DNA of 64,000 bases from Paenisporosarcina quisquiliarum_A (GCF_043641925.1 NZ_JBHZRU010000003.1:158014-222013), one strand, 5' to 3'; positions 26,814-35,861 are shown, counted from the stretch's first letter. Notes: generated by a model from the letters alone, not told the origin. Program-made: numbers and translations.

Positions 26814-28037
26814 TTAGTTTTGAATTGGTGGTTCTGTTTCTGAAGGTGATAATTCTCGAATTAGCACGGGAACAGGATAATCAAAACCAGCTAGTTTTTC
26901 TAATTTAACAGAGTACATAGTTTGTAAAGCTTGGTGATCTTCGGCACGGAATGTCATTTTTCCTTTTGGTGTTTCAAATGACATACCTTCCATAACACCG
27001 ATTAATTCATTGCCATCTGCATTTCCTTCTGATTTTTTCAATGCTTCTATGATTGAAATGGCAGCTGTCATACCTCCTGGAGTGAATAAATCGGGCACTG
27101 CCCCATCATATTTTTCTTTATGCTTCTCTACTAACCAATCATTCACATCATTATCTGGTAATGTGTGATAGTAAACTGAGAAGCCTTCCATTCCTACTAA
27201 GGCCTCCATAGTAGTCAAAGCTGGAATATCAGGAGCACCAGTTGAGATTTTGATGCCTTTATCTTGAAGTTTCAAATCTGCAATTTGATTCCAAGGTGAG
27301 TTTGCACCCGCCCATACAACGAACAAGTAATCTGGTTTCGCTTCGATAACTTTTTGTAAGTTTGAAGTGAAGTCTGTTGCTGCTGGATCTGCATATTCTT
27401 CTAAAACGATTTCAGCACCTAATTCTTCTGCCGCCTTCTTAAATGCAGCAATTCCGTCCCTTCCAAATGAATAGTCTGGAGCAAACGTGGCAATTTTAAC
27501 GCCAGGCTTAGCAATTGCTGCTGCACCTGCTACAGCATCCTGAGACGAGTTACGTGAAGTACGGAAAATGTATTTGTTAAACTCAGCACCTGTAATACTG
27601 TCTGCAACTGCAGGTTCAACAACCATAATTTTTTCATATTCTTCTGCTAATGGTAGGACAGCGAGTGTATCACCTGAACTAGAAGAACCTACTAGGAAAT
27701 CCACTTCATCTTCTTCGAGTAATTTTGTTGCTTTTTGTACAGCAACTTCTGGTTTTGTTTCTGTATCTTCATAAATGATTTCTATCTTTTTGCCAGCTAC
27801 TTCCATCGTGCCTTCAGTAGCGTATTCAATGCCTAATTCAAATCCTTGCTGTGTTTGTTTTCCGTAAGATTCAAGTGCCCCAGTTAACGATGCTAAGACC
27901 CCAATTTTAATTGTTCCGCCTTCTTCTGTCTTATTATCTCCACTTACTGGAACTTTAGTTGTATCCGTGTTACTACAAGCGCTACTAAAAACCATGACAA
28001 AAATTAATGCTAAAAATAACCATGACTTTCTTTTCAT
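26814..28037 (-). CDS. ABC transporter substrate-binding lipoprotein (LivK-like)
   Basis: 407 residues. A lipoprotein signal peptide with lipobox SSAC (cysteine ~21) is followed by KIGVLASLTGALESYGKQ, the start of the periplasmic-binding-protein type I fold used by leucine/amide receptors. First gene of the transporter operon, with a cre site 27 nt before its ATG. The ligand-binding residues do not identify the substrate; the downstream acyl-CoA ligase suggests a carboxylic acid. Confidence 0.93.
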   Translation of the reverse strand: MKRKSWLFLALIFVMVFSSACSNTDTTKVPVSGDNKTEEGGTIKIGVLASLTGALESYGKQTQQGFELGIEYATEGTMEVAGKKIEIIYEDTETKPEVAVQKATKLLEEDEVDFLVGSSSSGDTLAVLPLAEEYEKIMVVEPAVADSITGAEFNKYIFRTSRNSSQDAVAGAAAIAKPGVKIATFAPDYSFGRDGIAAFKKAAEELGAEIVLEEYADPAATDFTSNLQKVIEAKPDYLFVVWAGANSPWNQIADLKLQDKGIKISTGAPDIPALTTMEALVGMEGFSVYYHTLPDNDVNDWLVEKHKEKYDGAVPDLFTPGGMTAAISIIEALKKSEGNADGNELIGVMEGMSFETPKGKMTFRAEDHQALQTMYSVKLEKLAGFDYPVPVLIRELSPSETEPPIQN

Positions 28038-28063
28038 GAAAATCCCCTTCCCCTATTTCGCTT

Positions 28064-28078
28064 TTGTAAGCGTTTTCT
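28064..28078. promoter_or_regulatory. cre site (CcpA operator)
   Basis: TTGTAAGCGTTTTCT fits the consensus WTGNAANCGNWNNCW at every position. It lies between the putative promoter and the binding-protein gene, the place for roadblock repression by CcpA when preferred sugars are present. Confidence 0.78.
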
Positions 28079-28132
28079 TGCTAGTGTTTATTTTATAGAA
28101 TAGTAGTTACAAAAGAGTTACACGACGAGAAA

Positions 28133-28310
28133 AGCGCAAAGTGCCTTCTAGACCGACACCGCCGCTGGAAGAATCGATTCGAAAGCTTGCTTTCGCAAGA
28201 GAGGGTGGAAGGAAGGCGATGTGCGGGACATCGTGTCCCAACGCCTTCATGACTCGCATCGTGCGAGCCCAAGCTTTGGTGTGGGCTGGCGCTTGGAGCT
28301 AGACAATAAA
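28133..28310. repeat. G+C-rich structured intergenic element
   Basis: Stands out from its A+T-rich surroundings. It contains several short perfect stems in a row, for example GAAAGC/GCTTTC, GATGT/ACATC, GGGACA/TGTCCC and CTCGCA/TGCGAG, and ends with GCGCTTGGAGCTAGACA. No reading frame with a ribosome binding site. From memory it resembles dispersed intergenic repeats of Bacillaceae; no second copy lies in this window. The rest of the 369-nt gap holds the cre site and a hairpin. Confidence 0.6.
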
Positions 28311-28374
28311 TTGGAATTCTATACTTTCTAGTCTTCTTAAAATAGGAATAAGTTCTTTTTAGCTGTAAAGAACA

Positions 28375-28410
28375 ATAACTCTGCTTCGATCTTTCTCGAA
28401 ACAGAGTTAT
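28375..28410 (-). terminator. Hairpin at the end of the regulator gene
   Basis: ATAACTCTG (28375-28383) pairs with CAGAGTTAT (28402-28410); TTCGA/TCGAA extends the stem inside. It overlaps the stop codon of the regulator. The following minus-strand tract is only moderately T-rich. Confidence 0.6.
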
Positions 28411-31400
28411 GAATAGCCCATCGTTATAAGTTCGTACATTTGTTCAGTTGTTTCCATTGGAGGTAATTCAAACTCTTGCATCAACATTTTCACACACCTC
28501 TCATACCACATAATAGCCAATGACCGATTATGTTTCTGATCGTGTGCATACATTAACAGTCGGTATGCTTCTTCCCACGTATTGTCAATTCTGAGTAACT
28601 TTTCAGACCAGTATATGGTTTGATCGAATTGCTGAAGACGAGTAGAATTTTGCGCTAACTTTTCAATGATTTGAAGATAGGTTTGATGAAAATGATCTCT
28701 TTCAAACTGAAACCAATCGCACAGTGATTGATCAAGATAGAAAGCACCTTTATATAGCGAGACAGCTGATTTTAATAACTCGATAGCTTGCTGAGGATTA
28801 CGCTCTTCTAAACCCTGAGAAGCCAATTGTTGAAATTTCTGAACATCACTAATAATAGCGGCCTTTGGGTGAATTCTGTACATCGTCTGCTTTCGAATTA
28901 TGAAGTATGATTCTGCTCGTGGCGGCCTTTCAGGTTCCAATACATTGAATAAGGCGTTAAGTGCAACTTTAAAATCTCGATTGGCCGTCTTTTCATCTTG
29001 GTTTTCAAATAATTCACGGATAAGTTCATCTTTTGGTATAAATCGCTCTCTGTGTATAAACAAATAGACAAATAAATCTTTTGCTTTTTCTCTTTGCCAC
29101 TTACGATCATCCACTTCCTTTAAACCCAGTTTTATAGAAATTGGGCCTAATAAGTTGATGTGTAACGTATAACCTGGATACGAAACAGTGTGTATTACCT
29201 GTAAATGTTGGCTAATTTGTCTAAGCATTTCATCCTGTTGATCATCCTTTATTGCACGTTGAATTAATGGATAAAACTGTTGCAAATCAAAAGGGCCATA
29301 AAGCGTTAATTTTTCAATGAAAAATGTATACTGCTCTTCGACTATTAATCTAGCGAATATCTTAATCTCTTCAAGGAAAATATTTTCATCACTACTATTG
29401 TAAGCGCACATACTTAACCAAAATGATGAAATCATCAATCCAAAAGAATCGCCGCATAAAGAAAAATCATGTTGTGCTTGTCTAGCATATGTTATGGCTT
29501 TTTCAAACTCGTTCGATGAATAATAAATAATCGCTAGACCAATTTTTATATAAGCAGAGAACCAAGAATCATGCACAATTTCCGTTTCTCTCAACCCTTT
29601 TTCAGCTAAAATTTGTGCATCGTAATAATAACCTTGCTTCGCTTTTAAAAGAGCAAGTCCTAAATAAGGCTCTGCTTTTCCTCGAGAAACATTCATTTGG
29701 TCCATTTTTTCAATAGCTTGAAGGTACATACGCTCAGGAGAATCCCAAAAACGATCACCATCCACACTTTCCGCATGACCTTTACGTATTAATCCTACTG
29801 CTTCTACGAATCCAGATTTTTCACGTATTCCACTTTCAATTCCTTTTGTTGCATAATAACTGGCATGGGATAATTCCCCGACCATTGCGTTTAGAAGTGC
29901 AAGCAATACTGCCGTTTCTCGGTGAGAATCGGGTACTAAATCTTCTTCTCGAATACGGTTTTCTAATAATTGCAATGAAGCCGATAATTTTCCCATTCTT
30001 AATAATATCCGTGCATCTAAATTTCCATCTGTTAATAAATCCTTCGGTAATTGTTCAACTTCAATAAAAGCTTTTGCTTCTCTTGTTTTACCTAAATTAA
30101 CGAGGTTTTCTGCAAATTGTCGCTTTAAATTATACATATCTGTCTTAGACATGTTGGTCGTTTGATTAGCAAAGGCTATGGCATTAGATAAATGTGGATC
30201 TGCTAAACCTGGTTGAATTGTATCTAAATAAATATGTGCTAGTCCTGCATGAGCGTAACTCATATAATAAGGATCTTCTTTGGTAGTCGCTAGATGTAAA
30301 CATTTTTGATACGCTTGTTTTGATTTTTCATAATAAGCGCGATAACGATTAGCTTCTCCTTCAAAATAATATAACGCAGGATACTCCTCAAAATAACTGA
30401 GTGGGATTTCTTTTAAACTTTCCATAATTAAATCGAATTGTCCAAGTTTCAATAATCTGGGTGCAGTTTTCATTACAATTTGGCTAATAAAATGGGAATC
30501 TTCACTTTGGAGTGCATGATATATAGAGTGAATAGAGTCGCCATTTTCCCAGAAATGAGTAGCGGCTATTTGATGTGCTAGTTGATATTCTTGATAGTTT
30601 GTCTGTTTCCATTTGGTCATTAGGTATTGTTGAAATAATGCATGATAACGATAGACAGAATCTTCCCCTAGTTGTTGAATGAAACCATGATGGCTGCGGA
30701 AGCGTTGCAAAAATACTCCAGCCCCTTCGCCATAAAATGTTTGGATAAACTCTTGAGAGAATGTTGGGAAAATCGAGAATTGTAGGAGCCACTTCTGCTC
30801 TACCTCTTTGTATCTCGTAAATACTTCTTCTGAAAGATAGTGAAATAAATCTTCTAATGCAGGTTTAAGTGAAACATCAAATGTACTGTTTTCACTCGCA
30901 GACTGCATTGCAATTAATTGGATGGCAATTGCCCAACCTTCTGTTATTTCTAGTATTCTTTTGGTCTCGTTTTCAGTAAGACTTCGATTGAAATAATCTT
31001 CAAAATACACGAGTATTTCTTCTTCAGTAAACATGAGGTCATGTTCATTGACCTCAAGTAATTGTCCCTTCATTTTCAACTTTAGTAGTTGGGCCCATCT
31101 TGGTCTGGTCCTTGAAATTAAAACAATATGAATATAAGGTGGACAATGTTCTAATATCCGTTCCATCATAAAGTTTATAGAGAAGACATGATCAATTAGA
31201 TGATAGTCATCAATAACAATGACAAAAGGTTCGGCAATATGATCTAGCTCATCAACAAACCAAGCATGCCAGGCGATTAATTCTTTCTCACTTGGAAATG
31301 CTGGTTGAAACGACCAATCTTTTTTAAACTTCTGACCGAAACTAGGAACAATCCTTTGTATACTACCAATTAAATAACGTAAGAACGGTGCTAAATCATC

Positions 31401-31616
31401 ATCTTCTGGAGAAACGGTGTACCACGAACAATGAATTCGGCTATCTGTAAGGTATTGTGCAACAGCAGAGCTTTTACCATACCCTGCTCCGCCAGAAATT
31501 AGTGTACATTTTTTTAATGTTATTTGTTTGAAAGTTCGCGTTAAAGAAGCCCGTCTCATATAGGTTTCACTTGCCACGGGTAGAACGAGTTTAGATTTGA
31601 GTAAAGGTAGGTCCAT
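28407..31616 (-). CDS. Large MalT/SARP-type transcriptional activator (STAND ATPase + TPR + BTAD)
   Basis: 1,069 residues. N-terminal STAND NTPase: Walker A GGAGYGKSSA (~39-48) and Walker B VIVIDDYHLI. The middle ~450 residues are helical TPR-like repeats. The C-terminal ~250 residues hold a winged-helix DNA-binding domain (INLLGPISIKLG, KAKDLFVYLFIHRERFIPKDELI) and a bacterial transcriptional activator domain (DWFQFERDHFHQTYLQ). The SARP-like module replaces the LuxR helix-turn-helix of MalT. It lies upstream of the importer operon in the same direction and has a promoter nearly identical to that of FabG-like copy 1, so it is probably the activator of this pathway, sensing a substrate or CoA ester. 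Confidence 0.88.
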   Translation of the reverse strand: MDLPLLKSKLVLPVASETYMRRASLTRTFKQITLKKCTLISGGAGYGKSSAVAQYLTDSRIHCSWYTVSPEDDDLAPFLRYLIGSIQRIVPSFGQKFKKDWSFQPAFPSEKELIAWHAWFVDELDHIAEPFVIVIDDYHLIDHVFSINFMMERILEHCPPYIHIVLISRTRPRWAQLLKLKMKGQLLEVNEHDLMFTEEEILVYFEDYFNRSLTENETKRILEITEGWAIAIQLIAMQSASENSTFDVSLKPALEDLFHYLSEEVFTRYKEVEQKWLLQFSIFPTFSQEFIQTFYGEGAGVFLQRFRSHHGFIQQLGEDSVYRYHALFQQYLMTKWKQTNYQEYQLAHQIAATHFWENGDSIHSIYHALQSEDSHFISQIVMKTAPRLLKLGQFDLIMESLKEIPLSYFEEYPALYYFEGEANRYRAYYEKSKQAYQKCLHLATTKEDPYYMSYAHAGLAHIYLDTIQPGLADPHLSNAIAFANQTTNMSKTDMYNLKRQFAENLVNLGKTREAKAFIEVEQLPKDLLTDGNLDARILLRMGKLSASLQLLENRIREEDLVPDSHRETAVLLALLNAMVGELSHASYYATKGIESGIREKSGFVEAVGLIRKGHAESVDGDRFWDSPERMYLQAIEKMDQMNVSRGKAEPYLGLALLKAKQGYYYDAQILAEKGLRETEIVHDSWFSAYIKIGLAIIYYSSNEFEKAITYARQAQHDFSLCGDSFGLMISSFWLSMCAYNSSDENIFLEEIKIFARLIVEEQYTFFIEKLTLYGPFDLQQFYPLIQRAIKDDQQDEMLRQISQHLQVIHTVSYPGYTLHINLLGPISIKLGLKEVDDRKWQREKAKDLFVYLFIHRERFIPKDELIRELFENQDEKTANRDFKVALNALFNVLEPERPPRAESYFIIRKQTMYRIHPKAAIISDVQKFQQLASQGLEERNPQQAIELLKSAVSLYKGAFYLDQSLCDWFQFERDHFHQTYLQIIEKLAQNSTRLQQFDQTIYWSEKLLRIDNTWEEAYRLLMYAHDQKHNRSLAIMWYERCVKMLMQEFELPPMETTEQMYELITMGYS

Positions 31617-31649
31617 ATACTTCCCTCGCTAACATACTATCTTCCTAAA

Positions 31650-31678
31650 AGTGTATCATAGCAATATTCTAAATTGAA
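31650..31678 (-). promoter_or_regulatory. Promoter of the regulator gene
   Basis: -35 TTCAAT (31673-31678), 17-nt spacer, -10 TACACT (31650-31655). Shares TCATTCAATT, a 10-nt gap and CTATGATACACTT with the promoter at 18064-18092. Only half of the FadR palindrome (TCATTCA) is present. Confidence 0.62.
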
Positions 31679-31833
31679 TGAGTTTTCCAAATAAAAGAAA
31701 TTTAATCGGAATTACTATTGACGTATAAACCCTTATCTCATTACATGTTTTACAAGTGAAGAAAATACCTATTTATTTCTGTTTATAGGATAAATCTTTT
31801 TAAAGTGGTGACTGATGGAGTGTTACTGACTTA

Positions 31834-31859
31834 ATTTGCGCTGGCCCACATGCGCAAAT
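31834..31859. repeat. Short inverted repeat in the acnA/regulator gap
   Basis: ATTTGCGC and GCGCAAAT (8-bp perfect arms, 10-nt loop). Possible operator or remnant hairpin; no gene is visible in this 366-nt gap apart from the regulator promoter and the acnA terminator. Confidence 0.35.
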
Positions 31860-31920
31860 CCTCAACTAGAACCTGGATTCTATCAGAACTGCTTCTTCAA
31901 ACATGTGTATATTAAATATA

Positions 31921-31966
31921 AAAAAACTGCAGATAAACTTGAATTTCTCAAGTTTATCTGCAGTCT
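31921..31966 (-). terminator. Terminator of acnA
   Basis: CTGCAGATAAACTTGA and TCAAGTTTATCTGCAG form a perfect 16-bp stem, followed by TTTTTTTAT on the minus strand. Confidence 0.93.
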
Positions 31967-31982
31967 TCATTTTATATCAATT

Positions 31983-34694
31983 TTAGTTTTTTAATTTGTC
32001 GCGAAGTACCATTGGTAAAATACCACCATGACGGTAGTAATCAACTTCTACTTCTGAATCGAAACGAGCTAATACATCGAATTCTGTAACAGAACCGTCA
32101 GCTGATTTAGCCGTTACTTTTAGAATATCACGAGGTTTTACGCCTTCAGCAATATTTACGCTGATTTCTTCTTTACCTGTTAAGCCAAGTGATTCTGCGT
32201 TTTGACCTGGTAAGTATTGAAGTGGTAAAACACCCATCATTACAAGGTTAGAACGGTGAATACGTTCATAGCTTTCAGCGATTACAGTTTTAATACCAAG
32301 TAGGTTTGTTCCTTTAGCTGCCCAGTCACGTGAAGATCCCATTCCGTAATCTTTACCTGCTAAAACAACTAATCCAGTTCCATCTTCTTGATATTTCATT
32401 GCAGCGTCATAAATTGCCATGATTTCGCCGTTTGGCCAGTAAGTTGTGTATCCACCTTCTGTACCTGCAGCAATTTGGTTACGGATACGAATGTTAGCGA
32501 AAGTACCACGCATCATAACTTCATGACTACCGCGACGAGAACCATAAGAATTGAAGTTACGAACTTCTACTCCACGCTCACGTAAGTACTTACCTGCTGG
32601 AGTATCTTTACCAATTGCACCAGCTGGTGAAATATGGTCAGTCGTGATTGAATCTCCAAATTTCGCAACTACTCGAAGACCTGCAAGCGTTTGAATATCG
32701 TTAGGCTCTACAGATAAACCTTCAAAGTATGGAGGATTTTGAATATAAGTTGAATCTTCATCGAATGTATACAATGAATCATTAGATGTTTGAATTGCAT
32801 TCCATCGTTCGTTTTCATCAAATACACGAGCATATTCAGCACGGAATAATTCTGGTGTTACAGTACGTAAAAGAACTTCTTTTACTTCTTCTGTTGATGG
32901 CCAGATATCTGCGAAGAATACATCATTGCCATCTTTGTCTTTACCAAGAGCTTCGTTTTGAAGATCGATATCAACTGTTCCAGCTAATGCATAAGCAACA
33001 ACTAGTGGTGGAGATGCTAAGTAGTTAGCTTTCACTAATGGATGGATACGACCTTCAAAGTTACGGTTACCTGAAAGAACTGAAGTTACAAGTAAGTCGT
33101 TTTCGATGATTCCCTTTTCGATTTCAGGAAGCATTGGACCTGAGTTACCGATACAAGTCGTACATCCGTAACCAACTAAGTCAAATCCAACTTCAGCTAA
33201 AGGTGCAAGTAAATCTGCATCACGCAAGTAACCAGTTACTACTTTAGAACCTGGAGCAAGAGAAGTTTTCACGTATGCTGGTGGACGCAAGCCTTTTTCA
33301 GCTGCTTTCTTAGCAACAAGACCCGCACCAATCATAACGAATGGATTTGATGTATTTGTACATGATGTAATGGCAGCAATACCAATAGCACCTGTAGGAA
33401 TTGTTACTTCAGAACCATCTGCCATTGTTACTTTAGCAGTTTTAGCAAATTCTTTTTTAGATAAACCAAATCCTTGGTTACCTTGTGGAGCAACTACTGC
33501 TTTGTTGAATTCAGTTTTCATTTGAGACAAAGGAATTAAGTCTTGTGGACGTTTTGGTCCAGACATATTTGGCTCAATTGTAGATAAATCTAACTCAACA
33601 ACATCAGTGTAAGTAGGATCTTCATTTTCAGCAGTGAAAAACATTCCGTTTGCAGTTAAGTATTCTTTAACTACTTGGATATGATCAGCATCACGGCTAG
33701 TTAAACGCATATAATCAAGCGCTTCTTCATCAACTGGGAAGAAACCACAAGTTGCACCATACTCTGGTGCCATGTTAGCAATTGTTGCACGGTCAGCAAG
33801 TGGAAGTTTTGTTACGCCAGCTCCAAAGAACTCAACAAATTTACCTACTACACCTTTTTTACGAAGTACTTCAGTTACTTTAAGTGCTAAGTCAGTAGCA
33901 GTTGTTCCATTTGGAAGATCGCCAGTCAATTTAACACCGATAACTTCAGGAATTGGGAAATATGAAGGTTGACCAAGCATACCTGCTTCAGCTTCAATAC
34001 CACCTACACCCCAACCAAGAACGCCAATACCATTAATCATAGTTGTATGTGAATCAGTACCTACTAATGTATCTGGATACGTTTCGTACGAACCATCTTC
34101 ATTTTGAACAGCATGAACAACATTAGCTAAATACTCTAAGTTTACTTGGTGAACGATACCTGTTGCTGGTGGCACTGCACGGTAGTTGTCATATGCTTTT
34201 TGAGCCCAGCTAAGGAACTGATAACGCTCTGCATTACGCTCAAATTCAAGCTCCATATTCACGCGAAGTGCATCACTTGTACCATATTTATCAACTTGCA
34301 CAGAGTGGTCAATTACTAAGTCCACTGGAATTGCAGGATTGATTTTGTCTGGATCTCCACCCATTTCAGCCATTGCTGAACGTAGCGCAGCTAAGTCAAC
34401 AACCACAGGTACACCAGTGAAATCTTGAAGAATTACACGTGACGGTTTAAATGGTACTTCAGCTTCAGGGTCAACATCTTTGCCCCATTTAGCTAATTTT
34501 TCAACATGATCATCTTTGATGACATATCCGTCGTGTTGTCGTAAAACGGACTCTAATAATACTTTAATTGAATAAGGAAGTCGGGAAACATTTGCGATCC
34601 CTGCCTCTTCTAACGCTGCTAAACGGTAATAATTATACGTTTTTCCGTTTAAATCGAAAGAAGTACGGCTATTGTGTAAATTACTTTTTGCCAT
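31983..34694 (-). CDS. acnA: Aconitate hydratase
   Basis: 903 residues, AcnA/IRP1 type (B. subtilis CitB). The three [4Fe-4S] cysteines lie in TSCTNTS and GCTTCIGNSG; GTDSHTTMINGIGVLGWGVGG and GMGSSRDWAAKGT are family blocks. It isomerises citrate to isocitrate in the TCA cycle and in this family can bind RNA when the cluster is lost. Monocistronic, with a strong terminator and a CcpC-type control region. AAGGAGG precedes the ATG. Confidence 0.98.
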   Translation of the reverse strand: MAKSNLHNSRTSFDLNGKTYNYYRLAALEEAGIANVSRLPYSIKVLLESVLRQHDGYVIKDDHVEKLAKWGKDVDPEAEVPFKPSRVILQDFTGVPVVVDLAALRSAMAEMGGDPDKINPAIPVDLVIDHSVQVDKYGTSDALRVNMELEFERNAERYQFLSWAQKAYDNYRAVPPATGIVHQVNLEYLANVVHAVQNEDGSYETYPDTLVGTDSHTTMINGIGVLGWGVGGIEAEAGMLGQPSYFPIPEVIGVKLTGDLPNGTTATDLALKVTEVLRKKGVVGKFVEFFGAGVTKLPLADRATIANMAPEYGATCGFFPVDEEALDYMRLTSRDADHIQVVKEYLTANGMFFTAENEDPTYTDVVELDLSTIEPNMSGPKRPQDLIPLSQMKTEFNKAVVAPQGNQGFGLSKKEFAKTAKVTMADGSEVTIPTGAIGIAAITSCTNTSNPFVMIGAGLVAKKAAEKGLRPPAYVKTSLAPGSKVVTGYLRDADLLAPLAEVGFDLVGYGCTTCIGNSGPMLPEIEKGIIENDLLVTSVLSGNRNFEGRIHPLVKANYLASPPLVVAYALAGTVDIDLQNEALGKDKDGNDVFFADIWPSTEEVKEVLLRTVTPELFRAEYARVFDENERWNAIQTSNDSLYTFDEDSTYIQNPPYFEGLSVEPNDIQTLAGLRVVAKFGDSITTDHISPAGAIGKDTPAGKYLRERGVEVRNFNSYGSRRGSHEVMMRGTFANIRIRNQIAAGTEGGYTTYWPNGEIMAIYDAAMKYQEDGTGLVVLAGKDYGMGSSRDWAAKGTNLLGIKTVIAESYERIHRSNLVMMGVLPLQYLPGQNAESLGLTGKEEISVNIAEGVKPRDILKVTAKSADGSVTEFDVLARFDSEVEVDYYRHGGILPMVLRDKLKN

Positions 34695-34760
34695 GTCTTT
34701 TCCTCCTTTAGTCTTATGAAAAGGCTCTCATCTAATAATAGCGACTTTTCTCCAGTTCCT

Positions 34761-34789
34761 ATCATAACGTAGTCTACTTTATAAGTAAA
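34761..34789 (-). promoter_or_regulatory. Promoter of acnA
   Basis: -35 TTTACT (34784-34789), 17-nt spacer, -10 TATGAT (34761-34766); predicted start near 34754. An ATAA half-site (34781-34784) overlaps the -35 hexamer at about -27. Confidence 0.7.
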
Positions 34790-34812
34790 TTACATTAAAA
34801 TTATAGGTTGTC

Positions 34813-34827
34813 ATAAGTAATCTTTAT
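34813..34827. promoter_or_regulatory. CcpC operator of acnA
   Basis: ATAAGTAATCTTTAT fits ATAA-N7-TTAT exactly. Its centre is 66 nt upstream of the predicted start, and the half-site lies at about -27, the same two positions used by CcpC at B. subtilis citB. Citrate-responsive repression is expected. Confidence 0.82.
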
Positions 34828-34831
34828 GACC

Positions 34832-35320
34832 TTATAAATTTTTAATCGTATTTTCCAATTGCTTCAAATGTCTTTTTTCGTGTAATCCGACAAATGGAAA
34901 CCATTGAATGAGTGGAACTTGTCCAAAGATTGGGTGTTTAAATGATTTGCTTTTGAATACTTCTTTGTTGCTGGATTCGTAAACATCTAATAAGAAGAGT
35001 CTTGAATCATGAATTTCTTTTTTCATTTCTTGTTTTGACTTGAATTCATTTGAAGGTTCGGTGTAACCAGGGGCTTCCACTTTTATAAGACGAGATGTCG
35101 TAAGTTGAATCGGTTTTTTCCGCGCTTTTGGGCTATCTGGATTTTTTAACTCTCTTGCAATATTCGTACCTATTACTGTTTCCATTCGAACAAGATGTTC
35201 GAAAATTTGTTTCGGAGACCAACCTCCACTAGAAGGTGTTTTATTAAACTGTTCATCCGTTAACCCTTCTATCGTTTGAAATAATTTCTTACGAATTTCA
35301 TTATTTTTTTCTAAAAACAT
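34832..35320 (-). CDS. DinB/YfiT-family protein
   Basis: 162 residues, four-helix DinB fold. WSPKQIFEHLVRME gives the first metal-binding histidine and LHEKRHLKQLE the other two. Many members are bacillithiol-dependent transferases or metal-dependent hydrolases. Start ATG with GGAGAGAG. It lies 17 nt after the DCC-type gene, so the two form an operon that ends close to the acnA CcpC site. Confidence 0.86.
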   Translation of the reverse strand: MFLEKNNEIRKKLFQTIEGLTDEQFNKTPSSGGWSPKQIFEHLVRMETVIGTNIARELKNPDSPKARKKPIQLTTSRLIKVEAPGYTEPSNEFKSKQEMKKEIHDSRLFLLDVYESSNKEVFKSKSFKHPIFGQVPLIQWFPFVGLHEKRHLKQLENTIKNL

Positions 35321-35337
35321 ATCTCTCTCTCCTTCTG

Positions 35338-35739
35338 TTAACTTAAAAACCGTTTCTTTTGTTCAGCAGTTGGCAATATACACGATTCATTCGAATCAAC
35401 TAATCGATGACGATGTTTTGCAATTACCCGATACAATCCATCTCGTAAAAATCTTGGAAATACAAGACCATGTTTAGCAAATGGAAACGGATTTTTTAAA
35501 TAAGTGGCTAAAGCTAATACAGCATCAGACTCAACTAACAATTCCTTTCCCTCATAAAACACGATTGAATCAATATTATGAAGTTCTGGGTATTCTTTTT
35601 TCATTTCATCAGCTATATCGCTCTGAAGAGGTGCAAAAAACACAACGTCACTTTTTTCATTTTTGAGAACAAATTGGACAGACTGTTGACAAAACCCACA
35701 GTTTCCGTCGTAAAACAAAATCGGTGATGGAAGATTCAT
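35338..35739 (-). CDS. DUF393 / DCC-family thiol-disulfide oxidoreductase
   Basis: 133 residues. LFYDGNCGFCQQS carries the CxxC of the thioredoxin-like DCC family. Start at ATG 35739, 6 nt after AGAGGAG; the upstream reading from 35772 is not needed. No signal peptide. The function is unknown. Confidence 0.88.
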   Translation of the reverse strand: MNLPSPILFYDGNCGFCQQSVQFVLKNEKSDVVFFAPLQSDIADEMKKEYPELHNIDSIVFYEGKELLVESDAVLALATYLKNPFPFAKHGLVFPRFLRDGLYRVIAKHRHRLVDSNESCILPTAEQKKRFLS

Positions 35740-35861
35740 CGCGATTCTCCTCTTTTCGTTTCTTTTTATCATACGTGAAAAATATGAGAATAAACAATTT
35801 TACATGTTCTTAAAACGCTTCTTATGCGACAATAGTTCATGGTAGAAAGGAAGACTTTAAA

